Of a DNA stretch of 64,000 bases, positions 37,948 to 46,543 are shown in pieces (position 1 is the first letter of the stretch; the number at the start of each line of letters is the position of its first letter). The position numbers and the translations under genes were made by a program. Source of the DNA: UBA7803 sp040219935 (GTDB lineage: Bacteria; Pseudomonadota; Gammaproteobacteria; Pseudomonadales; Azotimanducaceae); assembly GCA_040219935.1 (NCBI GenBank), contig JAVJUA010000034.1, forward strand, positions 62,001 through 126,000, read 5' to 3'. The notes below the pieces were generated by a model that was given only the letters and a program-made list of their open reading frames with translations, was not told the origin of the DNA and made no database searches.

Positions 37948-39222
37948 ATGAAGGACGAAACCCTGGCGATCCATGCCGGATACCAGACCGACCCCACCAC
38001 CAAGGCGGTCGCGGCCCCGATCTATCAGACCGTCGCCTACGAATTCGACAACGCCCAGCACGGCGCCGACCTGTTCAACCTGGCGGTGCCCGGCAACATC
38101 TACAGCCGCATCATGAACCCCACCTGCGACGTGCTCGAGCAGCGTGTCGCCGCGCTGGAGAAGGGCATCGCCGGGCTGGCGCTGTCGGCCGGCAGCGCCG
38201 CCATCAACTACGCCATCCTCAACCTGGCCGAGGCCGGCGACAACATCGTCACCGTGCCCCAGCTCTACGGCGGCACCTACACGCTGTTCGCCCACATGCT
38301 GCCGCGCCAGGGCATCGAGGTGCGGTTCGCCGACGACGACTCGCCGGCCGCGCTCGAGAAGCTGATCGACGGCCGCACCAAGGCCGTGTTCTTCGAGAGC
38401 ATCGGCAATCCGGCCGGCAACATCGTCGACGTCGCGGCGGTGGCCGCCATGGCGCGCAGCCACGGCGTGGCCACCATCGTCGACAACACGGTGGCGACGC
38501 CGGCCCTGCTCAAGCCCATCGAGCACGGCGTCGACATCGTCGTGCACTCGCTGACCAAGTACATGGGCGGCCACGGCACCACCCTCGGCGGCATCATCGT
38601 CGATTCCGGCAAGTTCCCCTGGAACGAGCACGCCGACCGCTACGCGGCCATCAACCTGCCGGAACCTTCCTACCACGGCGTCGTCTACACCGAGGCCATG
38701 GGACCCGCCGCCTACATTGCCCGCGCCCGCACCGTGCCGCTGCGCAACACCGGCTCGGCACTGTCGCCGTTCAACGCCTTCCTGCTGCTGCAGGGCATCG
38801 AGACGCTGCCCTTGCGCATGGAGCGCCACTGCGACAACGCGCTGGCGGTGGCGAAGTACCTGAAGGACCACCCGGCGGTGGAGTGGGTGAGCTTCGCCGG
38901 CCTGCCGGGCGATCGCTACCACGAGCTGGCCAAGCGCTACATGAACGGCCGGGCCGCCAGCATCATGACCTTCGGCGTCAAGGGCGGCTTCGAGGCCGGG
39001 GTGAAGTTCTACGACGCGCTGAAGCTGTTCAAGCGTCTGGTGAACATCGGCGACGCCAAGTCGCTGGCCTGCCATCCGGCTTCCACCACCCACCGCCAGC
39101 TCACCGAGGACGAGCAGCGCAAGGTGGGCGTGGCGCCCGAGGCGATCCGCCTGTCGGTGGGCATCGAGGCCATCGACGACATCATCGCCGACCTGGATCA
39201 GGCCCTGGCGGCGGCACATTGA
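37948..39222 (+). CDS. O-acetylhomoserine aminocarboxypropyltransferase / sulfhydrylase-type PLP enzyme
   Basis: 424 residues from ATG 37948. Cys/Met-metabolism fold: 'TLAIHAGYQTDP', 'YSRIMNPT', 'ALSAGSAAINYAI', and the PLP lysine K204 in 'HSLTKYMGGHG'. The insertion and length match MetY-type O-acetylhomoserine sulfhydrylases, which make homocysteine from O-acetylhomoserine and sulfide. A CACAAT box lies at 37912-37917. A methionine gamma-lyase activity is a less likely alternative. Confidence 0.88.
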   Translation: MKDETLAIHAGYQTDPTTKAVAAPIYQTVAYEFDNAQHGADLFNLAVPGNIYSRIMNPTCDVLEQRVAALEKGIAGLALSAGSAAINYAILNLAEAGDNIVTVPQLYGGTYTLFAHMLPRQGIEVRFADDDSPAALEKLIDGRTKAVFFESIGNPAGNIVDVAAVAAMARSHGVATIVDNTVATPALLKPIEHGVDIVVHSLTKYMGGHGTTLGGIIVDSGKFPWNEHADRYAAINLPEPSYHGVVYTEAMGPAAYIARARTVPLRNTGSALSPFNAFLLLQGIETLPLRMERHCDNALAVAKYLKDHPAVEWVSFAGLPGDRYHELAKRYMNGRAASIMTFGVKGGFEAGVKFYDALKLFKRLVNIGDAKSLACHPASTTHRQLTEDEQRKVGVAPEAIRLSVGIEAIDDIIADLDQALAAAH

Positions 39223-39232
39223 GGAGCGAAGC

Positions 39233-39952
39233 ATGAACACCAATCCCGCCGTGCTGCTGGGCGCGCTGCTGGCCGCAGGCCTGGCGCTCGCCGGCTGGTT
39301 CATCGGCTCTTTCATCGGGCAGGGCTTCGTCGACGCCCGGGCGCTGGAGCGCAGCGTCGAGGTGAAGGGCCTGGCGGAGCGCGAGGTGGCGGCCGACACC
39401 GCCATCTGGCCGCTGCAGGTGATGGTCGGCGGTAACGAGCTGGAGCCGCTGCTGGCACAGATCGAGCGCCAGGTGGCGCAGGTGCGCGCCTTCCTCACCC
39501 TGCGCGGCTTCGACGACGCCGAGATCAGCGTCGGCTCGCCGAACATCATCGACCGCAAGGCGCAGGGCTGGGGCGATCCCAATGCCGGCTTTCGCTACTC
39601 GGTCACCCAGGTGGTGACCGTCTTCACCGCCAAGATCGACGCCGTCCGCGGCGCCGGCAGCGAGCTGCTCGAGCTCGGCAAGGCCGGCATCGTCTTTGCT
39701 CAGGACAATTACGAGTTCCGCACCCAGTACCTCTTCAACGGTCTGAACGACATCAAGCCGTCGATGATCGAGGAGGCCACCCGCAACGCCCGGGAGGTGG
39801 CGCAGAAGTTCGCCGAAGACTCGAGCAGCCGGCTCGGCAAGATCCGCACCGCGCGGCAGGGCCAGTTCAGCATCAGCGACCGCGACAGCAACAACCCCCA
39901 CATCAAGAACGTGCGGGTGGTGTCGACGCTCGAGTACTACCTGGCCGACTGA
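39233..39952 (+). CDS. SIMPL (DUF541) domain protein
   Basis: 239 residues. One N-terminal hydrophobic segment (about 7-30, uncleaved anchor or signal), then the SIMPL domain with 'VEVKGLAEREVAADTAIW' at its start. Members are periplasmic or membrane-anchored; one is linked to oxidative stress tolerance (YggE) but biochemical function is unknown. It starts 10 bases after the PLP enzyme gene with a GAGGAG ribosome site, so is probably cotranscribed. Confidence 0.85.
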   Translation: MNTNPAVLLGALLAAGLALAGWFIGSFIGQGFVDARALERSVEVKGLAEREVAADTAIWPLQVMVGGNELEPLLAQIERQVAQVRAFLTLRGFDDAEISVGSPNIIDRKAQGWGDPNAGFRYSVTQVVTVFTAKIDAVRGAGSELLELGKAGIVFAQDNYEFRTQYLFNGLNDIKPSMIEEATRNAREVAQKFAEDSSSRLGKIRTARQGQFSISDRDSNNPHIKNVRVVSTLEYYLAD

Positions 39953-39959
39953 GCACGCC

Positions 39960-40949
39960 GTGGAGTTCCGTCCGCACCCGCTGCTGCGCTCGCCGCACCT
40001 GCAGACGCTGCTCTCCAGCCGCATCGTCCGCGGCGGCGACGGCGTCGGTGCCGACCTGCACGCGGCGGCGCAGGCGGTGGTGCTCACCGCTCGCGACGGC
40101 ACGCGGCTGCAGGCGCTGGTGGATGCGCCGCAGCCCGGCGCGCCGCGACCGGGAGCGCCGCTGGTGGTGGTCATACACGGCTGGCTCGGCCGCGCCGACT
40201 CTCCCTACGTGCGCCGCGCCGCCGCGGCCCTGAGCGGCGCCGGGTTCCGGGTGGCGCGCCTGCACCTGCGCGACCACGGCGACACCGCGCACCTGAACGA
40301 GGGGATGTTCAACGCCGCCCGCATCGACGAGGTGGCGGACGCCTGCAACGGCCTGGTGGCGCACACCGGTGCCGCATCCGCGTACCTGCTCGGCTACTCG
40401 CTCGGCGGCAACTTCGTGCTGCGCCTGGCCACCCATCACGAGCTCGACGGCGCCTTCCGCCGCACCCTGGCGGTGTGCCCCGTGCTCGACCCCGCCGCCG
40501 CCGTGCACGAGCTCGACCGCGGCTGGGTGATGTACCAGCGCTACTTCATGGGCAAGTGGCGGCGCGCGTTCGCCGCCAAGCAGGCGGCCTTTCCGCAGCG
40601 CTACGACTTCACCGACGCGCGGCCTCTGTCGCTGGTGAGCACGCTCACCGACTACTTCGTGTCGCGCCACACGCCGTTCCGCGACGCTGACGAGTACTAC
40701 GGCTATTACACGCTGGGCAGCGATCTGCTGCCGCGCCTGCGCGTGCCCACCCGCATTCTCGCCACCGAGGACGATCCCGTGGTGCCCGTTTCCCACGCCC
40801 GCGCCATGGCGTCCGCGCCCGGCGGCAGCGACGTGGTCAGCATCGTCTCCCACGGCGGTCACTGTGGATTCCTGGCCGATCTCAGCCTGCGCTCGGCGCT
40901 GGACGACTACGTGGTGGGGTGGTTCGAAGCACCGCACAGATCCCGGTAA
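39960..40949 (+). CDS. alpha/beta hydrolase, YheT family
   Basis: 329 residues from a GTG at 39960, 7 bases after the SIMPL stop. 'LLRSPHLQTLLSS' near the N-terminus is diagnostic of the YheT/EMB8 family. 'VIHGWLG' forms the oxyanion region, the nucleophile is Ser in GYSLGGN, the acid lies in 'ATEDDPVVP' and the His in 'HGGHCGF'. Probably an esterase; substrate unknown. This is the last ordinary gene before the defence island. Confidence 0.88.
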   Translation: MEFRPHPLLRSPHLQTLLSSRIVRGGDGVGADLHAAAQAVVLTARDGTRLQALVDAPQPGAPRPGAPLVVVIHGWLGRADSPYVRRAAAALSGAGFRVARLHLRDHGDTAHLNEGMFNAARIDEVADACNGLVAHTGAASAYLLGYSLGGNFVLRLATHHELDGAFRRTLAVCPVLDPAAAVHELDRGWVMYQRYFMGKWRRAFAAKQAAFPQRYDFTDARPLSLVSTLTDYFVSRHTPFRDADEYYGYYTLGSDLLPRLRVPTRILATEDDPVVPVSHARAMASAPGGSDVVSIVSHGGHCGFLADLSLRSALDDYVVGWFEAPHRSR

Positions 40950-41032
40950 CGTAGCGACTTCTGCTCAGCGAGTGAGCATGCCCTGCAATATGCTGAATCC
41001 GGATTGACTCCGCGGCGTGTTTGGTAAGGCAT

Positions 41033-41061
41033 CCTTTACTTTTGGTTTGTCCTGGTAAAGG
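41033..41061. promoter_or_regulatory. 7-bp inverted repeat at the head of the defence island
   Basis: CCTTTAC (41033-41039) and GTAAAGG (41055-41061) are perfectly complementary across 15 bases, just before the ATG at 41072. A TTGACT hexamer lies at 41004-41009 but no good -10 follows at the normal distance. It could be an operator or hairpin controlling the hsdMS block. Confidence 0.4.
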
Positions 41062-41071
41062 CTCGATTCCT

Positions 41072-41317
41072 ATGAAGTCGAGAGCTACAGACCGATACGT
41101 CACCACCTCCCTAGCCTGCGAATCCTTCGACGCATTCGCGCAGATTCACTCGCCGACGGGCGCACCGATCTCCGTCCGGCTTTTCAACGACTGCCACCGC
41201 CTTCTCATGCAGGGCGCGCCCGGCGCGAGCAAGCACCCGGTCATGCTCGCCGAGGTAGGGGAGCGCAAGCGCGACCAGCTGTACTGCTACGATGCCTACT
41301 TGAGAGTTCTGGATTGA
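41072..41317 (+). CDS. small hypothetical protein leading the hsdMS operon
   Basis: 81 residues from ATG 41072 with AAAGG upstream. I do not recognise the family. It contains no helix-turn-helix I can see and no transmembrane segment; 'SVRLFNDCHRLLMQG' and 'VMLAEVGERKRDQLYCYD' look like part of a small globular fold with two Cys. It ends 4 bases before hsdM, so it is very likely cotranscribed with the restriction-modification genes. Its reading frame extends upstream to 41021, without better support. Confidence 0.6.
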   Translation: MKSRATDRYVTTSLACESFDAFAQIHSPTGAPISVRLFNDCHRLLMQGAPGASKHPVMLAEVGERKRDQLYCYDAYLRVLD

Positions 41318-41321
41318 ACGA

Positions 41322-43808
41322 ATGGCCCTGAAGAAGTCCCAGCTCTATACCTCCCTCTGGCAGTCCTGCGACGAGCTCCGCGGCGGCATGGACGCTTCGC
41401 AGTACAAGGACTACGTCCTGACCCTGCTGTTCATGAAGTACGTGTCGGACAAGGCCGCGAGCCGCCAGGGCTCGCTCATCGACGTGCCGGATGGCGCGAG
41501 CTTCGCCGACATGGTGGCGCTCAAGGGTGACAAGGAAATCGGCGACAAGATCAACAAGATTATCGCCAAGCTTGCCGACGCCAACGACCTCAAGGGTGTC
41601 ATCGACCAGGCCGACTTCAACGACGAGGGCAAGCTCGGCTCGGGCAAGGAAATGCAGGCTCGGCTGTCGAAGCTGGTGGCGATTTTCGACGGCCTCGACT
41701 TCCGCGCGAACCGGGCCGAAGGCGACGACCTGCTGGGCGACGCCTACGAGTACCTGATGCGCCACTTCGCCACCGAGAGCGGCAAGAGCAAGGGGCAGTT
41801 CTACACCCCGGCCGAGGTCTCACGCATCATGGCCCAGGTGATCGGCATCGAGCGCGCTGGCCAACTCGCCGAGCCAACCGTCTACGATCCCACCTGCGGT
41901 TCCGGCTCGCTGCTCATCAAGGCCGCCGACGAGGCCGGCACCGCCAGGCTCGCGATCTATGGCCAGGAAATGGATGTTGCCACCTGGGCGTTGGCGCGCA
42001 TGAACATGATCCTGCACGGCAACCCCACCGCCGAGCTGTGGCGTGGCAACACGCTCTCCGCACCCTATTTCAAGAACCGGGACGGCAGCCTCAGAACCTT
42101 CGACTTCGCGGTCGCCAACCCGCCATTCTCTGCCAAGGCCTGGGCCAGCGGCCTCGAGCCGGCGCACGACGAGTTCAAGCGCTTCGAGCTCGGCGTGCCG
42201 CCGGCCAAGAACGGCGACTACGCTTTCCTGCTGCACCTCATCGCCTCGCTCAAGAGCACGGGCAAGGGCGCCATCATCCTGCCCCACGGCGTGCTGTTCC
42301 GCGGCCACAAGGAGGCCGAAATCCGGCGGCAACTCGTCCGTCGCGGGCTCATCAAGGGCATCATCGGCCTGCCCGCCAACCTCTTCTACGGCACCGGCAT
42401 CCCGGCGTGCATCGTGGTGATCGACAAGGAGCACGCGGCCAAGCGCACCGGCATCTTCATGATCGATGCCAGCAAGGCGTTCCTTAAGGACGGCAACAAG
42501 AACCGCCTGCGCAGCCAGGACATCCATAAGATCGTGGACGTGTTCACGCGCCAGACCGAGCTGCCGCGCTACTCGCGGATGGTGCCGGTGGCCGAGATCG
42601 CAAGCGCCGCCAACGACTACAACCTGAACCTCCCGCGCTACATCGACACGAGCGAGCCCGAGGATCTGCACGATCTCGATGCGCACCTCAACGGTGGCAT
42701 CCCGATCCGCGACGTCGACGCCCTGAATGATTACTGGCGCGTCTTCCCGACGTTGCGCCAAGCGCTATTCCAGGACAACGGCCGGGAGGGATATCTCGAG
42801 GCGCGCGTACCGGCAAACGAGCTCAAAACCGCCATTCTCGGCCACGGCGAGTTCCAGGCCTTCGCCGAGCGGGTCGCGAACGTGGTCGAAGGCTGGCGCA
42901 CGGCGCATGAACCCGCGCTCAAGAGCATTGCGGTGGACGACCGCCCCCGCGAGCTCATTCACGCCCTGTCCGAAGACCTGCTCGCACGTTTCGCGGACCT
43001 GGCACTCGTGAGCCGCTACGACGTCTACCAGCGGCTCATGGACTACTGGGCCGAGACGATGCAGGACGACGTCTATCTCATCGCCGCCGACGGCTGGCAG
43101 GAGGCGGCCCGACCGCGTGGTCTCATCGAAGACAGGGAACGCAAGATCAAGGAGACGCCCGACCTCACGCTCGGCCGCAAGAAGTACAAGATGGACCTGG
43201 CGCCACCCGCGCTCTTGGTGGCGCGATTCTTCGCCGAGGCAGAGGCCGCCATCGAGGCGCTTCAGGCGGAGCAGGAGGCCGCCGCCCGCGAGTTTGAGGA
43301 GTTCGTCGAGGAGAACGCATCAGCGGGCGACGGCGAAGAGGGGCTGCTAGCCGAAGCGCTGAACGACAAGGGAAAGGTCAGCAAGGGCGGCGTCAGGGAC
43401 CGACTCAAGGCCCTCGGCGAGTCCCCGTCGGCCGCCACGGACAACGGCGACGACGATGCCGCCGAGCTCGAAGCGCTGGAGAAATGCCTCGCCCTGATCG
43501 ACGCGGAAGCCGCCGCTTCCAGGGCAGTGAAGGAGGCCCAGGCGGCGCTCGACGAGCAGGTGCTTGCCCGCTACGCGAAACTCACGGTGGACGAGATCAA
43601 GACCCTGGTCGTCGAAGACAAGTGGTTGGCGTCATTGCGCACGGCCATCGATGGAGAGGTCCAGCGGGTCACCCAACAGCTTGCCGAGCGCGTGAAGCAA
43701 CTGGAGGAGCGTTACACCCAGCCGCTGCCGGCGCTGGAGCGCGAGGTGGATACGCTCGCCGAGAAGGTCGAAGGACATCTGAAGAAGATGGGGCTGGCGT
43801 GGGGATGA
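41322..43808 (+). CDS. hsdM: type I restriction-modification system DNA methyltransferase subunit
   Basis: 828 residues, longer than the usual 500-550. The N-terminal helical domain (1-150) is followed by the N6-adenine methyltransferase with the AdoMet motif DPTCGSG (189-195) and the catalytic NPPF (266-269); 'GQFYTPAEVSRIM' is also standard. A C-terminal extension (about 620-828) is Glu/Ala-rich coiled coil with an acidic linker. HsdM methylates adenines in the site recognised by HsdS and is needed for restriction. Its stop overlaps the hsdS start by four bases. Confidence 0.95.
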   Translation: MALKKSQLYTSLWQSCDELRGGMDASQYKDYVLTLLFMKYVSDKAASRQGSLIDVPDGASFADMVALKGDKEIGDKINKIIAKLADANDLKGVIDQADFNDEGKLGSGKEMQARLSKLVAIFDGLDFRANRAEGDDLLGDAYEYLMRHFATESGKSKGQFYTPAEVSRIMAQVIGIERAGQLAEPTVYDPTCGSGSLLIKAADEAGTARLAIYGQEMDVATWALARMNMILHGNPTAELWRGNTLSAPYFKNRDGSLRTFDFAVANPPFSAKAWASGLEPAHDEFKRFELGVPPAKNGDYAFLLHLIASLKSTGKGAIILPHGVLFRGHKEAEIRRQLVRRGLIKGIIGLPANLFYGTGIPACIVVIDKEHAAKRTGIFMIDASKAFLKDGNKNRLRSQDIHKIVDVFTRQTELPRYSRMVPVAEIASAANDYNLNLPRYIDTSEPEDLHDLDAHLNGGIPIRDVDALNDYWRVFPTLRQALFQDNGREGYLEARVPANELKTAILGHGEFQAFAERVANVVEGWRTAHEPALKSIAVDDRPRELIHALSEDLLARFADLALVSRYDVYQRLMDYWAETMQDDVYLIAADGWQEAARPRGLIEDRERKIKETPDLTLGRKKYKMDLAPPALLVARFFAEAEAAIEALQAEQEAAAREFEEFVEENASAGDGEEGLLAEALNDKGKVSKGGVRDRLKALGESPSAATDNGDDDAAELEALEKCLALIDAEAAASRAVKEAQAALDEQVLARYAKLTVDEIKTLVVEDKWLASLRTAIDGEVQRVTQQLAERVKQLEERYTQPLPALEREVDTLAEKVEGHLKKMGLAWG

Positions 43809-45139
43809 GTAGAGACGCGATAGAGGTCATAGATGCCGAGGGGGGCTACCGTGCCGATGCAGATACCCAGTATGTGCCTCATGGGTACAAGCGAACGGTC
43901 GCGGGGATAATCCCAGAGGATTGGGAAGCTTGGCCGGTCGGCTCCATGGGGGGCGTGATCACAGGTAAGGCGTTAGCGGCCTACGCACCTGGGCAACAGC
44001 GGCCATACCTGCGGACCAAGAACGTCTTGGATGGCCGCATTGACATCGATGATGTCTTGACCATGCCGATGACGGACGCCCAGTTTGAGCACTTTCGTGT
44101 CCGGCTCGGCGACGTCCTCCTCAACGAAGGTCAGAGCCTGGAGCTGGTCGGTCGTTGTGCAATATATCGAGGCGAATATCCCCAACCTTGTGCGATGCAG
44201 AACCAGTTACTCCGATTCCGGGCAACACAGGGTGTCTCTGCGGAGTTCGCCGGACATCTGTTTCGTCACGCCCAACGGACAGGCATCTTTGCCCGCATTG
44301 CGCTACAGACCACGTCCATTGCCCACCTTGGAACGACGCGGTTTGCGCTTCTAAAGCTGCCGTGGCCAAAAACGGAAGAAGAGCAACGTGCCATCGCCGA
44401 GGCGTTGTCGGATGTCGATCGGTTGCTCGGAGCGCTAGAGTCGCTGATCGACAAGAAGCGCGCCATCAAGCAGGCCGCCATGCAGCAACTCCTCACCGGC
44501 AAGACCCGCCTGCCGGGCTTCAGCGGGGAGTGGGAGACGAAGCGTATCGACGAACTTGCCATCGTGGACCCTGAAAACCTTTCGACTACGACTGATCCAG
44601 GTTTCGCGTTCCACTACATCTCGCTTGAGCAGGTCGACGCGGGGCGCCTATTGGCCGTTGCAGAAGAAGTGTTTCAATCAGCACCGTCGCGAGCACGCAG
44701 GATACTGCGCCATGGCGATGTGTTGATGTCGACCGTTAGGCCGAATCTCATGGCGCACCTTCATTTTAAGTCGCAAGTGACCAATGCAATTTGCTCAACC
44801 GGCTTTTCCGTCCTGCGAGTACGGCCTGACAGGGCTGACGCCGGCTATCTCTGCGCCCACCTGTTTGGACACGTCATCAACAACAGAATCGAGAAGATCC
44901 TTGCAGGATCGAACTATCCGGCAATCAGCGGCCGCGACGTGCGGATGCTCAAGCTGCCTTGCCCTCCGACCATTGCGGAACAAACCGCCATCGCCACCGT
45001 CCTCTCCGAGATGCAAGCCGAGATCACAGCCCTCGAAGCCCGCCGCGATAAGACCATCGCTATCAAGCAAGGCATGATGCAACAGCTCCTTACCGGCCGG
45101 GTGCGTTTGTTGACTCCTGCGGAGGCAACCACTTGCTGA
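43805..45139 (+). CDS. hsdS: type I restriction-modification specificity subunit
   Basis: 444 residues from ATG 43805 (ATGA overlap with hsdM). Two target-recognition domains, about 1-195 and 250-390, are each followed by a conserved helix. The first helix ends 'AAMQQLLTGKTRLPGF' (about 44476-44520) and the second 'GMMQQLLTGRVRLL' (about 45070-45110), an internal duplication that spaces the two half-sites. It chooses the bipartite DNA sequence for HsdM and HsdR. TRD codons look less GC-biased than the neighbours, as is common for recombining hsdS genes. Only one hsdS copy is present. Confidence 0.93.
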   Translation: MSRDAIEVIDAEGGYRADADTQYVPHGYKRTVAGIIPEDWEAWPVGSMGGVITGKALAAYAPGQQRPYLRTKNVLDGRIDIDDVLTMPMTDAQFEHFRVRLGDVLLNEGQSLELVGRCAIYRGEYPQPCAMQNQLLRFRATQGVSAEFAGHLFRHAQRTGIFARIALQTTSIAHLGTTRFALLKLPWPKTEEEQRAIAEALSDVDRLLGALESLIDKKRAIKQAAMQQLLTGKTRLPGFSGEWETKRIDELAIVDPENLSTTTDPGFAFHYISLEQVDAGRLLAVAEEVFQSAPSRARRILRHGDVLMSTVRPNLMAHLHFKSQVTNAICSTGFSVLRVRPDRADAGYLCAHLFGHVINNRIEKILAGSNYPAISGRDVRMLKLPCPPTIAEQTAIATVLSEMQAEITALEARRDKTIAIKQGMMQQLLTGRVRLLTPAEATTC

Positions 45140-45669
45140 ATACCTTCGCGAGATTCCTGCTGGTCTCCACCTCGCTGTCGCCGCTGCTCGGCGCAGTGGC
45201 AGTGAACCAGTTCGCCCGCGGAGAGCCTGCGATGCGTTGGGGGGCCTGGCTTGCCGTAGCCCTGCTGCTCGTCTTCCTATGCTGGGCACTCCTGCGGTAT
45301 GCCGCGAAGAACGCGCAGCAGCACCAATTCCACATCAAGGAGTTCGAGCGCAACGACAAGGAGGTGCTCGCGTTCCTGGTCACCTACCTGTTGCCGTTCC
45401 TGTCCACCGAAAAGATGGGGTTCGCCGGGGACTGGCTGACGGGTGCTTATGTGCTGGCGATCATCTTTCTGGTCATCGCGCACGCCGGTGCATTCCACTT
45501 CAACCCAGTGATGGGACTGCTCGGCTATCACTTCTATGCGGTTAAGAATGGCGACGGCGTTTCCCATCTGCTGATCAGCAAGGACGAACTCAAGCGGCTG
45601 AACCGTGACGTGGAGACCGTGCGCCTTGCCCACGGCATCTATCTGCATACGGGAGGCGCCGATGCTTGA
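45133..45669 (+). CDS. four-helix membrane protein, candidate KwaA of a Kiwa anti-phage system
   Basis: 178 residues from a TTG at 45133 with GGAGGC upstream; it overlaps hsdS by 7 bases. Hydrophobic segments at about 4-26, 37-58, 78-95 and 103-122 give four helices, then a C-terminal region containing 'NPVMGLLGYHFYAV'. It directly precedes, and overlaps by 8 bases, a DUF4868 gene. The order four-TM protein then DUF4868 protein is that of Kiwa (KwaA-KwaB). In described Kiwa, KwaA is a membrane multimer that senses phage attachment and recruits KwaB. Assignment rests on topology and neighbour, not on a recognised motif. Confidence 0.6.
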   Translation: MLNTFARFLLVSTSLSPLLGAVAVNQFARGEPAMRWGAWLAVALLLVFLCWALLRYAAKNAQQHQFHIKEFERNDKEVLAFLVTYLLPFLSTEKMGFAGDWLTGAYVLAIIFLVIAHAGAFHFNPVMGLLGYHFYAVKNGDGVSHLLISKDELKRLNRDVETVRLAHGIYLHTGGADA

Positions 45670-46543
45670 GAACTTCCAGCTTGCCGCAATCGTCAAGCAG
45701 GGCGGCAGCATCCGTCTGCTGCGGATTCCACTCCACAGGGCGCTACAGGACGAGCTTGCCGCATCCTGGTTTGCGCAGTACGAAGCCTTCGTGAACGACG
45801 TTGACGAGATCGACTTCAATGCCGGTTATCAGCCAGAAGCGCACGAGCGGTTCCGCCTGCAAGGTTATGTACTGCCCAATTGGCTGGCGGAGGAGACGAG
45901 CCATTCTGTCGCCGAGCTCGACGCGGTAACGGCGGACGATGCCTTGCTGGAGTCAACCAGGGGCATCGCCGGATTTGCCCGAAATGCCGATGGCGAGGAG
46001 TTAATGCTCTTTCAGAACTTCAGTCGATCCCATGTCATCCGGCCGGGGCGCTTTCTCTTTCTCCAGAACAACACCTACGAGACGACCCAGCGTGCAGGCC
46101 TGACCTTGGACAGCAGACTTAGCGCTGTCCTGCTCCGGGCGTCCAACACTTTGCTCTTCCGCAATTTCCGCACCGTCAACACCTTCCTTCCGTTGGCCCA
46201 GTTCTATGAAGAGGCGTCGGAGCACGAGATTCGCGACATCCTTAACCACGAACGGCTCGCACCGGAGGATGTGGACGCGCTCGCTGCCCACTCTAATCAG
46301 TGGTTTCGAAAGCGATACGCGATGTTGAGGGATTCGGGTGTGTTGGATAACTACACAGCTCATGAGATTCGCGATCATTCGGCTGACTACGAAGTTGACA
46401 TACGGGTCGTGGATGAAAGGATCGTTTTTCCTGCCGATAGGCGAGAAGCGAAACGGTTACTCCAGTTTTTGAATGAGGAGATATTCCGGGGAGCAATCAC
46501 GGAAACGCTCTACGAAACAAACTCGAAACGCGAAGCTGACTGA
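45662..46543 (+). CDS. DUF4868 protein, candidate KwaB of a Kiwa anti-phage system
   Basis: 293 residues from ATG 45662. The layout agrees with DUF4868: a strand-rich N-terminal half with 'GIAGFARNADGEELMLFQNF', the central 'LTLDSRLSAVLLRASNTLLFRN'-type segment (about 145-170), and the C-terminal block 'RRLLQF'-like 'AKRLLQFLNEEIFRGAIT' ending 'TLYETNSKREAD'. In described Kiwa systems KwaB carries DUF4868, binds DNA and blocks phage replication. The start overlaps kwaA-like by 8 bases and the stop shares one base with the next ATG. DUF4868 call is fairly firm; Kiwa membership is inferred. Confidence 0.68.
   Translation: MLENFQLAAIVKQGGSIRLLRIPLHRALQDELAASWFAQYEAFVNDVDEIDFNAGYQPEAHERFRLQGYVLPNWLAEETSHSVAELDAVTADDALLESTRGIAGFARNADGEELMLFQNFSRSHVIRPGRFLFLQNNTYETTQRAGLTLDSRLSAVLLRASNTLLFRNFRTVNTFLPLAQFYEEASEHEIRDILNHERLAPEDVDALAAHSNQWFRKRYAMLRDSGVLDNYTAHEIRDHSADYEVDIRVVDERIVFPADRREAKRLLQFLNEEIFRGAITETLYETNSKREAD

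Noticed and set aside
41004..41032. TTGACT-based promoter ahead of the hsdMS block
   Set aside because: At 17 bases the -10 position reads AGGCAT, too poor a match to call a promoter.
43805..45139. Phase-variable hsdS by inversion
   Set aside because: Only one hsdS is present, with no second partial copy, inverted repeats or recombinase.
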